Assembly (NCBI GenBank): GCA_002682825.1
Contig: NOKP01000023.1
Location: forward strand, 186,001-250,000
DNA length: 64,000 nt
From: Neonectria sp. B-13
Lineage: Eukaryota; Ascomycota; Sordariomycetes; Hypocreales; Nectriaceae
Reading direction: 5' to 3'
A program made the position numbers and the translations under genes. This document shows positions 10,527-23,000 of this stretch, piece by piece. The notes beneath the pieces were generated by a model. It was not told where the DNA came from and ran no database searches. It worked only from the letters and a program-made list of their open reading frames with translations. Position 1 is the stretch's first letter; every line of letters starts with the position of its first letter.

Positions 10527-13235
10527 TGTGGATGACTGTGGTGAGGATTTTGATGGCTACGGTCTTGAAGGTGAAACCGGGTATTTGTTTCGGGTGAAGC
10601 TGGTGGCGGATGGTAACTGAGAGTACACGCAAAGTATACGTCAGTGTAGAGGGCGGATGAGTATTGGATTCGTGTAGATTCCAAGTACTCCTTGGTTCTG
10701 GTTGAGGGGTAGGGAAAAAGCGGAAGAAGCGTGTGAGAGAGAGAAGAAGAGAAGAAGATGGTGGGTGGACAGATGATCAAGAAGAAGGGGATGGACAGCA
10801 AGGGAGCAAAGGAGCTAGAGGGATGATGGTTCAATTTGTTAATGGCGCCCAGATGACGGATGATGAATTCATGGAGGGGGTGGGTGACCTGTGCACGCAG
10901 CACCCAAGCACTGTGGTGGGTGATGACGTTGACCGGCAGGATGCCCCGCTTGCCGCCAAATTTAGGGCGGAAGGTTCCAGTGGTTGAGTCGTTAACAGTG
11001 CGCTGAGTGTGCTGCGAGCGTGTGACCCCGCTGCAAGGGTCTCCCAGAGCCCGCCGAGACGCCTCCACTGTCTGAGCCTCCGAGGTCTGCTCAGTGGGGT
11101 GGTGTGCTGACCGGGGTCTGTGATAGGGCGTGTTTTGGGGGCTCTGGCGCTGCAAGACACACTGGAAGTCTGAAGATGCGCCGCCCGGGCTGTGGAGAAC
11201 CGCCTCAGCGACGGTGCGATGACGAGCAGGAGCCCCAGCAGCAACACTCGCAGCTGTGAGAGCGAACTGGTAGCAGACGGGAGCCCAACGGCTGAGCCGG
11301 CCAAGTGCCGTTGGGCCGAACGAACGAGGTGGAAAGATAAGAGGACGAATTCGCCTTCAGTTGTGTTGCACGCGCACGCTTTCGCCGAACCATGCCGGTG
11401 GCTTCCTGTGGTGCCCAAGCTGAAGCCAAGTGGGGGATGCGACCCAAAGCCGGATTTTTAGTTGTCTGGGATGAGGCGTTGGGAGGCTTGGGAAAGCAGG
11501 CTTGTCAGGACAGGGGCTAGTTGACGATGTGTCTCAGGATGTTATCACCCGGGCTCAATGAGATAGAGTAGACGGCTTCATATGAGGGTTTTGTGTATTT
11601 AAGGCGGTAAGTTTGCAGTATAGTAACTGAAACTGGCCAAATACGTAGTTTTAAATTGCTTCCCGATGTTAGTTTTCGTTCTCGCACTGCAGAAGCAAGC
11701 AGTCGTTGACAGTTCTCCCGGCACTCGCTATCAAACCTCATAACAGCTATAACAAAACCCCTCCTTGCATGCAGCAGGGCCATCCCTTGAAACTCCTCGA
11801 CACCTCATCGAGCTTCAAAGCACCATCCTCGTTGTTTGCATTGCTTATACCCCCCCTTTGTGCGCGTGCAGTGTTTTTTCTCTTCTGCCATGGCGTCTCA
11901 TCCCATTGATCCAATCTTGTTTGGTCTCGCGCCTGATGCCTTCAGCTTCAGCCCTTGGCAACCCAACATCCGCCTCTCAGGCAGCCATGTCTTGACATTT
12001 TCCGGCTCGTTTGTTCTCGAACGTCTGCCAAGGGTCCCAAGGCGTTCTCTTTTCGGTTTCGGGGTCCCCAGCTTCTCGCCGGCAACGCAAGGGGAAGAGA
12101 ATCGGTGGACTGGTGCTGAGGTGCTCCAAACACGCTTGACATGCTGCACATTACCCCTTGTGTATTCCTGGCCGCGTCTTTGTCCTGCAGTGGTCTGGTT
12201 CTAGACCGTCCAGGGGAACGCGCAGCATGGAACGAAGTCCCCATTTCATCAAAGCGATAGACCTCTCCAACATCTCCATTCTAACAAGAAGCCTGGTACT
12301 GGCCAAGTCCTGGTCGCGCCAGCAAGGAACTCCCGCAACGGCAATGCCACGACCTGCACAATGACGTCAGGCACCACAACGCCGCATCTGGTTGGCACCC
12401 GATCCAACGCCCACCAGCAATTCCAAGGATCGTCATACCGTGATGCCTTTCTCGTCTCGAGCAACGCGCTTCGCCATCCCCAAAAGGACATCTCCAAGCC
12501 CTGGTATGGGTAGCTAAGTTTGAACCCCATAGTGATCGTCAAGATTCTGTCGGTTGGGCCCGGTGTTGGGCAACTCTGCGTGATACGTACCGCCGCCCAA
12601 TGTGTTCTTGGCCGTGTTCCTTCGAGATCCAAATTCTCCGGTCTACAACCCGACCTGCCACGTTCCCAGGCGCCACCACCGCATCATCTTGATCACGTTC
12701 TGGGCCAGCCAAAACAAACTCACCAAAGCCATCCCGCTACTCCCCTCTTTTACGCTAGAACCAGGTCATTGGCGCTCGCAGTTACCCCAGCTGAGACGCC
12801 TGTCATGTCTCACGGTCCACCTCCTAAGCTCCCTACACATAGGCCTTGCTAGGAGGACCCCGGCTTTGCTATGGCGGGGTTCACCGAACATCCCATTGCC
12901 TTGCTCACCCCGATGTGTCCTATTCTGTGTGGACTCGATGTGCTCCGCCGAGTCCATCTGACACGAGGTTATAGTTGTCCAATCACATCGTCTTCCCAGT
13001 CTTGGGGAAGAGGCCGCAACCGCACATGACTGTTCACCGTGGAGCCTACACTTCAGCCGGTTTGTGATTGTTATTCCTTTCTTAGATTGCCTGCCGTACT
13101 CGGTACCATACAACCAAGACCCAGTGGCCCCAGTTCTCGTGTTCCTATAATGCTATCCCTATGATAAACGCCGACGATGCTCTCCGACCCTGATCTATTT
13201 CCCATGTCCTGTTATGCACATATGATGCTCCCCGC
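10527..13235. other. Gene-free stretch of 2.7 kb
   Basis: The left end is the 5' leader and promoter of the DUF8035-type gene, and the right end is downstream of the deuterolysin gene. A perfect CRE (TGACGTCA) lies at 12362-12369 with no gene nearby that it would obviously serve. Several open frames of 80-310 codons overlap on both strands without recognisable domains. An ATG at about 11890 opens a 105-codon frame after a CT-rich leader, but I recognise nothing in its product. Confidence 0.45.
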
Positions 13236-14344
13236 TTAACATCCAACGTTGATGGCGTTAGCAAACAAGGCGTACGTGTCGGCGTGGTTGATGTTCTCCT
13301 CGGCGCTCAAGCTGCGCAGGAAGTCGTAGCCATAGCCGCCATAGTCGGAGGAACCCTTGATTTGGTTGAGGTGCGTGCTCTCATGCAGGACGGTGGTGCC
13401 CTGCTCCTGACCATGGCACGTTGACGTTTCCGTCTGGAGCGCAGTGAAGAATATGTCACAGTACGCCATATAGCTGAGGCCGGGAACGGTGTAGGCCAGG
13501 ACACCGTCGCTGCAGGCTCCGTACACATCGGTGCAGTAGTACTTGGCGTTGCCAGCCGTGGTCGAACCGCACTCGGCCGCGATCTTGGAATATACACCAG
13601 CAACAGTGCTTCGCGTCTCGGCGGTGGCCGACTTGAAGTACTCGACCATCTTGGCGTCTGAACCAGACTGAGCAGCCTCCTGGGCCGCCTGGGCAAGCCC
13701 GGCACAACGGCCGAGAGCGGAATAGGTCGCCGTCAGCTTACTGCCAGTGCAGTCGCCCTGGACAATGCTTCGCTTCTTGAGGAAGGCGGTCTTGACCGCG
13801 AAGGCCTGCACGCCATCGACTTCGGCCTCAAGCCTGTTGGAGTGGAAAGGAACGGAGCCGATCAGAGTCGTCGAGTTCTCCTCGGCGAAGGAGAGGGCAC
13901 CGGACGACAAGATCCCGAACTTGCCGCCGGCGGAGAGATCGTGAAGTTCGGCAATGTCGAAGTCAACCTCGATGGACTGGCCAGAGGGAATGTACTGAAA
14001 GGCCGTGTCGGTGAGTGAGTCGGTGTGGATGGCGACACGCACGCCGTCAAACGGAACGGTGCCGTCTATTTCACTTGGTTTCAGTAACTGAGCCTACATG
14101 ACTATCCTGCTTACGAAGACATACTGGTAGAGAACACCTGGGCCTTTTCAACCGCCGAAGTATCAAGGAAAGTGCCAGACTTGAGAACCTTGAGGTTGCT
14201 CTTCCCGTTGTTGGTGATGATGGCCTTGACCTTGGAGTTGCCCTGCATCTGGAGCTCGACTCCTAGACCCGTGGGAGCTCGTCTGTCCAGCACGGGAGCG
14301 GCCACGGCCAACGAGGCGAGAGCGAGACCGGCAAGCAACTTCAT
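13236..14344 (-). CDS. Deuterolysin (M35 zinc metalloprotease) preproprotein
   Basis: Two exons (14344-14125 and 14065-13236) give 349 aa, the normal length of neutral protease 2/deuterolysin. Residues 1-16 (MKLLAGLALASLAVAA) are a signal peptide. A prodomain runs to a Kex2-like LKKR at about 169-172, leaving a mature enzyme of 177 residues. The catalytic zinc motif is HESTH at 301-305. The aspzincin signature follows as GSSDYGGYGYD, whose Asp (about 314) is the third zinc ligand; one extra Gly is inserted compared with the usual DYGYGYD. Six cysteines in the mature part fit the family's disulfides. The enzyme is secreted and cleaves proteins, often basic ones; in fungi it serves nutrition or host interaction. 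The start at 14344 is the first ATG and gives a clean signal peptide. Confidence 0.95.
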
Positions 14345-17089
14345 CCTGGGCAACGAGGGTGGAGAATAAAAAAAGAGCGACGGTTAGAAGCGAATGACGA
14401 AAGTTGAATTCAAAAACGAAGATCGAAACTGAAACGAAAGGAACGGGAACAACGAGAGAACTGACGATCATGAAGCACAGGCGGTATCAAACGTACTTAT
14501 ACCTACGTAGCCTCGGACGATGGATGGGTAGGGAGGCAACCAGGGGGGCTGGCTATCTGCCCCCATGGATAGCTTCCATCTTGATCCTCTGGAAGGGCTT
14601 GACCTGGGGCCGCTGCTACGAATTGCGTCACGGACTCACCGTCAACTTCGGCGTTCCCCAGAACTGTCAAGCGGCTTGTGGACCGGCGAGGTGTTCCGCG
14701 CCCTGCAATCTCCTATTCCAAGCGCGGTCTCCGGAGACATCTGGTGTTGATGCGTGGTGTGAGGGAAATCCGATGGTAGCTTGATCGCCCTGTCGACCTT
14801 CCCAGGGAGCATGCGAAAGGGGATCCAATCGGGGGGTTTTCTTTGCCCAGGGGCGATCTAATTTGCGCCATGGCGGGGGGGACTCGTGGTAACAGACTTG
14901 GGGCTTGGTTGCAGGCTCGATTGTCATGCTGGTTTTCGTCTCGTCTCGAGCCCGAGACGTTTGGTGTAGCAGTTTGGCCGGGGTTGGGTCGGAGTATGGC
15001 TCATGCACGAGAGCCTTACAGGGAGCGCGATCCGGATCCTCGTCGACAGACTCCATCAGACACATCAGCTGAGGTGGCATGCATTGCATAAGGTAGGGTC
15101 AAACGAACGGCCCGAATAAACTTTGTTGTTTAAAGAATCGTTTGCATACTTTTTCTCCGACCACGAAGCTCTGCAGGGTGAATGGTGGAAGTCGAGATTA
15201 GAGCATGTACAGCATATATTGCTTGGACTTGGCCTGCCCTTGTCTTAGTGGTGCGTTCCCTGTGAAGGCGCTGCGAAAAGCAGCTGCTAGTTAACGTGAA
15301 GCACTTCGGCCTCAAAAACACGGGAGCTAGTGTTTGAGATATCGCGTCCTCTACCGACGGCCGTGTGCAGACGAGATGGAAAGGGTGCTCGGGTGGAGAT
15401 TATGGATGCGCATCCCCGTTGTCGCCACCGCGGATGGTGCGTGGATAGGACAAGGGTTTCCTGCGGAAGGGTCACCACGATAAACATATGTAAGTTTATC
15501 GCCGATATGTTTATGCTAGAATTAAAGGAAATGCTATTCTCACCGCAATAACGTGAGATTTGGGTGACTAGGGGCGATCACAAAAGCCGACAACCTTAAC
15601 GTAAACAAATACTGTGGGGTTATCACCAATTCGTGGTTTCAGTCAACACCGCCCTCACCAACATCGGTGACACGACGCTGTCATAATTCAACGATGCCTA
15701 GGTATATAACCCCATGGTCTGTTGATACTTAACCGGTCGATGGTCTAGCGGTGGAAACGCTTTCTATCTGCGAAGTGCCAAGAGACAAGTCTCCGCGTGG
15801 TGCCTGTCAGATCAAACAAGATTACTTCTCAACGAGGGTATGGTGGTTGCGGTAAATGCAGATGAGTGCTCATGGGATGGGTTCCTTTCGGAGAATTTCC
15901 AAGAGAAGAAACATGCTTCCGAGACGGTTTGGTCTAGGTAGTAGTTATATGGTGGGCACTGGAATGAGGTTGATCATCATCCACGGCGCGGGGTGAGCAA
16001 GACCAATCGGCTTACTTGCTTCCACCACTCTTGGGAATATTCGGCCAGGCTTGTGGACGGCTAAGGAATTTAGAGGAAATCATTGCAGTAGCCCTTCGGT
16101 AACATTGCGAACAGAGCATCATAGATAGATCATACCAGGTAAAGCCTTCATGAGGATGCCGCCATGATCGTTAGGACTGAGAAAGACAGCCGGTCCGGGC
16201 GCCGACTGCAGTGGGAACGACTTGGCAATGTGGCACATCGTCAAGTTGTCACCCATCTTCCATCCATCCAACGCACGACCAGTGGAATGCAAACTCATGA
16301 TCTCAGCTTCGGATTTATTGCCTGCCAGGGCGCGGACCTGGATGCCTCCGAGTTGAGTCGTGGTACTTGCCCAAAGGGGCGATGCTCGCTTCCAACTTGG
16401 ACGACCCCGCAGCATGCTTGATTAACTGCCATGTCGAGATGTGATTGCATCAACTGCAATGTCTGTTAATCTACTTAAACAAGGCATTTCAGGTGTCGAC
16501 GGTTCGTTGGGTGCGTTTTCAATCGACGGCGTTCACTCCAGTTCAAGAATCCCCCTGCTCCAGCCGGACTGGGCTGACTGGACGCTGGTGTTTCAGAGCG
16601 TCAACCCTAGCTGATCTCTCGTTTCTGATACATTGGTAACGAGTGGCATTGGAAACAAGCCAACCAGGGGCTGCCTAATGTTTGCACTACTTCGTACGTG
16701 CTGTGTTCGTAAGAGGTTGCAAGTCATGCCCGTGCATTCAAGGCTTTATTGTGCTTACAGCGGGCGCCTCTCAACTATGCAGTGGCCAATACAAGTCCCC
16801 AGATCCCCCCTCGCCGAGCTCTTATCGGATTTATCGATGCTTCGCAATTCCTTTGAGTTACCCATCCAAAAGAACTGTGAGGAAACTGAATTCTCTCGAA
16901 TTATCAGCAGCTTGATAAAGACCAACGGCCAAGGATCGACAACCAAGGCATTCCCTGCCGATTGCATTCTCAGCTCCGCCTGTCGAGGCAACACATCAAC
17001 CCGCTCACCTCGCTAACTTCACTGTTTTGGACACATTCACAATCATCCGTTGAACCCCTCCCAAGCTCATCTCCACTGTTCTTGGACCG
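14345..17089. promoter_or_regulatory. Shared 2.7-kb divergent region, deuterolysin / prodomain-like gene
   Basis: The two neighbouring genes point away from each other across this interval, so both promoters lie here. TATATAA occurs at 15703-15709 but far from either start. I see no supported gene inside; open frames are short, overlapping and unrecognised. Confidence 0.4.
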
Positions 17090-17692
17090 ATGAGCTTCCT
17101 GCGCTCCTCCTCCGCGGCACGATTCTTCATCGGCCTGTTCATCACCGCTGGCATATTTGCATACTACACCCACTCAATGCCCTCGTTACTGCAGATGGAA
17201 GACGATCCCGCACCAGGCCCCATCTCGGGCATCGACGTGTCTCTCAAGCAGAAGGTCGCGTCGCCGCCGACCATCGTCGTCAAGGTGACCAACACCAACA
17301 CCGACCCGGTCACTTTCCTCTCTTACGCCTCCCCGCTGGACGGACTGGCACTGCAGCTTGGCCTGCTCTCCATCACGCCCAACAGCGCGAGCGCGCCCCT
17401 TGAGATCCCACGGCTCGAGGTGCAAAGGAAGTGGCCGCCCGACGCCGACTCGTTCATCACTTTTGCGCCGGGGGAGACCCGGCAGCAGGAGGTCGTGCTC
17501 AAGGAGCAGGTTGTGTCGCTGGAGAGCGTGGGCGCCAAGGCGACGGTGCAGTTGAAGGGCAAGTGGCAGGCCGTGTGGGCGAAGGCGAAGGGGGATATCA
17601 GCGACGAGGCCTTGGAAAAGGCTGGCCTTGCCGAGGATGCTTACTCGGGTGTTTTCTCGTCAAACGAGTTGGAAATCGAGGTTACTGCTTAG
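17090..17692 (+). CDS. Membrane-anchored deuterolysin-prodomain-like protein
   Basis: A single exon encodes 200 aa. Residues 9-28 (ARFFIGLFITAGIFAYY) form one membrane anchor or uncleaved signal near a short N-terminus, so the rest probably faces the secretory lumen or cell exterior. From about residue 45 the sequence reads as a beta-rich domain: GIDVSLKQK, IVVKVTNTNTDPVTFLSYASPLDG, LEVQRKWPP, FITFAPGE and a final SGVFSSNELEIEV (each quoted in part). The order of features parallels the prodomain of the deuterolysin next door (TNNGKSNLKVL, SGTFLD, PFDGVRV, PSGQSIEVD, PFHSNRLEAEV). There is no HExxH, so it is not a protease. I infer an ancient relationship and a possible regulator or chaperone role. 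Conserved fungal secreted protein of unknown function is the safe call. Confidence 0.75.
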   Translation: MSFLRSSSAARFFIGLFITAGIFAYYTHSMPSLLQMEDDPAPGPISGIDVSLKQKVASPPTIVVKVTNTNTDPVTFLSYASPLDGLALQLGLLSITPNSASAPLEIPRLEVQRKWPPDADSFITFAPGETRQQEVVLKEQVVSLESVGAKATVQLKGKWQAVWAKAKGDISDEALEKAGLAEDAYSGVFSSNELEIEVTA

Positions 17693-20018
17693 ATATCTGA
17701 GTCCGTGTGGGCCGGGCTTCCGAATAGATGCAGCAGCGAGGTGCCTGTGACTACTCCAGAACAAGATCGAAAGACGGGTCTTGCAATAAACAAAGAAAGA
17801 ACCAAAACTGAATGACACGGTTGCGATCGACATTTCGTGCAGTGTTGCTTGCATGCAGTTTATCCATGTCGTGATTTGTCTTTGAGCAGCTGTCATGAAC
17901 CACAACCACTCGCACATTACGTTTAATCTACAAGACATAGAATGGGCAATGTTGTTTTAGTGCTCATTCGTTTGATGCCATGGTCACCTTCAGTCTTTAC
18001 GATCATTAGTTGCGGTGTACGGTCGAAATAAGTCATGCCTCGTCTCGATAGCACCTGGAGGTGACTAAGCTGTGTTCACGGTCAAGAACCGCAAAATTTA
18101 TGCTGGAATAGTGTGTACACTAGACGGGTGTTCTACAGTTGTCCTCCCTCGCTTAAAATTGAGGTAACTGGTCACAGCATGTTCAGATGCTTGGACATGT
18201 TCCTTGTAGAGGTTTGCACCTTGTGATATTCAGAATGTATAGCTCCATGTCTACGTGTACCTATGAGTGTCCAACTAAGTCGCTTGGAATTCATCAGGAC
18301 GTTGGATGGGGATATTGTTTATTTGAAGTAAGCCGTTCTACTTCTTCCCCACCACCATCTCTCCCAGTACTTCAAATGTGACTGTGGCCTTCAAGTAGGA
18401 TTTATTTTCTCTCTCGACTGAATCAAGAAGCACTGTGTTAGTGCAATATGATAGGCCATTACTGGCCAGCATAATGCCGATGTCCAGGGATCCCTGGATG
18501 CGACACGCCCATTCAGCCTCGCTGCAACCACACATGAGAGACAAGCGCTGGTAATATGCAGACCTTTGGACAATGTCACGTCCGCGCCAGACAATGTGCA
18601 GACTTGAAACCTGGAGGATGCTTTGGTGAGGGAAACAAGCTGGTGGGAAGTTTTGAGGAGTGTCTATGAAAGAGTACTTTTCCTTGGCAGTGGAAATTTG
18701 ATGGCAGATCTCACAGTAGGAGATTTATGTCACTTTACTTGTTCTTGCATTAACCGAGATAGGATACGCGATAGCCTATTGTAAATTATTTGGTGAAGCT
18801 CTTCTCTCGTTGATGCCTCTCTCTGTCCTTTCTATGACTGGCATCCAGCAAGTTTCCAATGTCAAAGAGACTGTTTGAACACGACACAGCCCTAGCTATC
18901 ACAATTGTGATGTCGGAACATGGTGTTTCACAAAGGGGTGCTCTGGGTGGCGGAACGGCACTTCAGGGACGAAAATGTAACCATTCAATCAATCTGACAG
19001 GGGTTGCCGTTCAGGGGTAAGTAGATGTCAGTCCATCCATCCCGACCTACGAAGTGCTGTGGTACCTTGCGGAGATGGATGCGGATGTATGAATACGGCG
19101 TAAGGTGAAGGACAGGAATGCTGCATCGAAGGCTACAAGACAGCCCCTGAGAGGCTCATGGTATCTGTTCTTCAGAGGCACATTCAGGGGAACACGGCAG
19201 TACATACGACCATTTAATCATCTCTCAAGCGGAACGATGACGGTTCCTGTCAAATCGTCTAGGTTCTCAGGGATGAGATGAGTTGACCGGGAGCCATTCC
19301 AATGGCCGACTGGTAACCAGGCTTCGCGGCCCCAGTGTTACCCAAACCGGCCTAAGGTAGCGGGGGAGTATAGGCCCTGGACAGCGCTAAGGACGGCGCT
19401 CCGCCGCTGGAGATGGTGGCAAGGTCCGCTAAAGGGCGCTAAGGCCCAGACGAGGCCCGCTAAACCTTGGGCTCTGCCGCTCTGGGCTCGGGTTGCTAGC
19501 GGACTCCCCACGTGATGTTTACCAGGTCCTACGACATGCGAGCGTATGGGATGTGGATGGTGGCTTTCGCTGGAGAAAAGACGGGGGAGGCCAACTTTAG
19601 AGCCCCTGTATGTCGCGGTAGCGAAGGGGGTTGAAAGATTGCGAATTCTTCCGGCAGATTCCCATGTCGCGATGCTTTTTGGTTTTCCCTTTGCCTTTTC
19701 TTTCAAGCTTTCAAGCTTTCACGCGGAGAGCTGAGGCTGTTAACTTTGTCCTAGTTCCCGCCTGTTGCATGACTCGTTCCCGTCCTTTTGGAGTTGGTGT
19801 TCCCGTCCACCCGCCAACGCTAAGACACAGAGACACACGTCAGGCGCGCCCCTCCTCAAAGACCAAACAACCCATTCCTCCCGTCCTCTTCGTGGGAATC
19901 CGTGCACTTAAGCACTGTCTCGACTCCCTGTCACCTCCAACTACCTACGAATACCCAAGGACACAATACCGGTCTGTGTTGTTGCGTGGTGCGGCACACT
20001 CGGCGTGACCGCTTTAAC
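17693..20018. other. Gene-free stretch of 2.3 kb
   Basis: It carries the 3' end of the prodomain-like gene and the promoter of the LRR gene. Two oddities are reported as findings: a 12-nt match to the 5' end of fungal 5S rRNA at 19202-19213, and a cluster of CGCTAA motifs at about 19380-19470. I find no supported coding sequence. Confidence 0.45.
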
Positions 20019-23000
20019 ATGGACGAATCCTCCCAGAAGCGCTCGAGCGCTATCCCGCGGTTCTCGAAGCTCCCCAGACCCCAATCCGGCATCCCCAAAC
20101 CAGCTACGACTCTTCCCCGGCCAGCCTCAACCACACGTCCAAGTTCGGCCACACGTCCAGCGTCGACCACCCGGCCAGCGTCGACCACCCGGCCAGCCTC
20201 AACCACCCGGCCAGCCTCAACCACCCGACCAGCCTCAACAATTCGCCCTCAGCCCTCCCGAGAGAGTCTGGGCGGAGACCTACGGAACCCACGGCTTCGG
20301 CCCTCGTTGTCACGAGATTCGCTGCGCAGTAGTGTTGGCGGCGTCGGAGAACTTCGAAACCCACGATTGCGGTCAAGTGCGTCGCGAGAACAACTGAGCG
20401 GAGCTACCAGGCGGACATCGCTTGCTACGAAGCCCCCGGCCCAACTGTACGCACCTAGATCCAGTGCCACCCGGGTTCCCTCCACTCCGCAACGAACCAC
20501 GAGCACCATCGACGAGAGCATCATCGACGAACAGTCAACGACGCCCCCCTTCGACCCCCCTGGCGAGGCACTGGTCCAAGAATCCGATGGCCACATATTT
20601 CGACGCCGACTGACCCTGACACGAAGACCGTCAGAGGTCTACGCCACCTCGCCGTTGCCGGATCCAAGTTTTGCCTTTGACAATGCAGAGCAACCCAGGC
20701 CGACGACCTCGTCGACCGACGACAGCAGCGCTCCCGGCCCTTACGATACCTTTAAGCCTCGTTCCAACAAACCAAGACCGTCCTTGTCTGAGAGGACAAT
20801 GGAAACTTTGGCCCAGATCCCGTCGTCCCCATCCATGGCTAAGAAGTCCTCGACATTCTTTGACCAGGGCAGACCACAGTCTCGCGCTGATAGCCGACCG
20901 AGATCAAGAGCTGGTAGCACCAGTTCACGTCCCGGATCGAGTTACACTTCGGATGGGTCTGCTAGATTCCCTCCAACAGCTGGCAGCCGCCCAGGATCAA
21001 GCTCCGGCCAACATGAGATGAGCTTCCCGAACTTTCGTGCCTCTACCAACTCATACAAGCCGCCCCTGACCACAATCAGCGGAACTCCTCAGAAGAGAGC
21101 GTCGGGCATGCAGCCCGTCAAGACACCTCAAGGCCGAATGGCTCCTCCTCGGACTGGCTGGTCTTCAGCCTCTAAGCTGTCATCTTTGCCCGATGGCAGG
21201 AGTCCCAGCCCAGTAAAGACTACTATGATGCCCCCGCCTAGGGCCGGCTCCAAGACAGTAGTCGTTCGGCCCCTCAAGACAAGGGCATCCGTCAACGGCC
21301 TTTTCAAGAAGCCTTCCCTCCCGGCTCTTGACAGAGCCGCACTCCAAAGCGGATCTCCTCATCAGAAGTCTGGCAACTCCTCAATCACCTCCTGGGATGG
21401 TACTATCCCATCAAGTGCTTCGACTCCAGACACCGCCGAACCCACGACACCCTCTTCAACCGGAAAATCTTCCAACGCACTGAGAGAACAAATTGCGAAA
21501 GCCAAAGCAGCCAAAAGAGCCCAAATGCGGCAAACGTCCGAGGTCGTCCACACAAAAATCGAACAACAAAAATCTCCAATCATTCCATCGGACGACGGCT
21601 TCGACTTTGGTATGAGCAAATTTGACCCTGTCGATCCCTTTAACCAACGTCGAGGGGACAGCCCCAAAAAGAAAGTGCTTCAGACACGCGTCGCTAATGG
21701 GAGAACTACTGGACGGTTGAACATTGCGGCCTTGGAGTTGAAGGAGATCCCTATGGAAGTGATGAAGATGTACGACCTTGAGAGCATTGGCACCTTTGAT
21801 GGAAGCTGGGCTGAGAGTGTTGACTTAACTCGATTCGTTGCTGCGGATAATGAGCTAGAGGAGCTGGATGAGTTCATTTTTCCCGATACCAACCCTGAGT
21901 CGTTTGATGAGGCGCAGGCGAGCCAAGGCAACATCTTCGGCGGCCTAGAGACCCTAGATATGCACGGAAACCTACTTGTCGGTGTGCCCTTGGGGTTCCG
22001 AAGGCTGACCTCGCTAACTTCTCTGAACCTGGTATGTGCCCTTTAGTCGCCCTCTTTGATGCCCGCTAACAAGCTATAGTCGTCGAACCGACTCACCAAC
22101 AACAGCATCGATACAATCGCGCAGATTAGCTCTCTGCGGGACCTGAAGCTTGCGAACAACCTGTTTTTCGGACCCCTGAACTCAAATCTCGCCAACCTTA
22201 CTGAACTTGAAATCCTTGACGTGCACGGGAATAACATCTCAGCGTTACCTCGGAAGATTGAGAACATGACACGGCTCCGAATACTCAACCTGAGCGAGAA
22301 CAGCTTTGAGTCGTTGCCGTTTGATGGTCTTGCCATGCTGCCGTTGACGGAACTGTCCGTGAAGAAGAACAAGCTCTCGGGCACTCTGATTGAGGAGCCC
22401 ATCGAGAGTCTACCTCAGCTGCAAACACTGGATGCCTCGGCGAATCGGCTGACCAGACTTGTTCCGCTGGGCGCAGGCATTGAACTGCCCGTTGTCCATT
22501 CGCTCTCTCTTTCGATGAACCGGATGCAGGGACTTCCCGACATGACGTCCTGGACGAACCTTCTAACGCTCACCGTGGATGAGAACACTATTTCTGCTAT
22601 TCCCAACAGCTTTCTCAGCCTTGAGAAGCTCCGACACGCCGACTTCTCCAGCAACGACATCCGAGTGGTTCCTCCCGAGATTTCCAGGATGGAGAATCTG
22701 TCAATGATCCGGTTGAGTGGCAACCCTCTTCGTGATAAGAAATTCCTCTCAATCACGACGGAGGAACTCAAGGAGATACTAGCTGGGAGACTGGAGCCTC
22801 CGCCCCCTTACCAGGAGCCTGCTGGTCAAGTTGGAATCCTTGATATACTGGGTGATACCAAGAAGACCGAAGTCAATCCCAAGCCACCCCCGCCGACTAC
22901 GGATTCAACTGGGAACATTCGTCATGGTGATGAAGATAGCCGGTCCGACGATGACTTTGCTACCCCACCGCAGAGTCCATCTCGATCCCGATCGCACACA

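Noticed and set aside
10220..11155. 311-codon minus-strand frame upstream of the DUF8035-type gene
   Set aside because: It overlaps the first exon in another frame, starts without a credible context and has no recognisable domain; most of it is leader and promoter.
11890..12204. Frame starting MASHPIDPILFGLAPDAFSF
   Set aside because: Reasonable start context, but no family, no plausible continuation by splicing, and a long antisense frame of similar quality overlaps.
15735..15810. tRNA-like segment with an A-box (TGGTCTAGCGG)
   Set aside because: There is no B-box (GGTTCRANNCC) at the right distance and no cloverleaf with a 7-bp acceptor stem.
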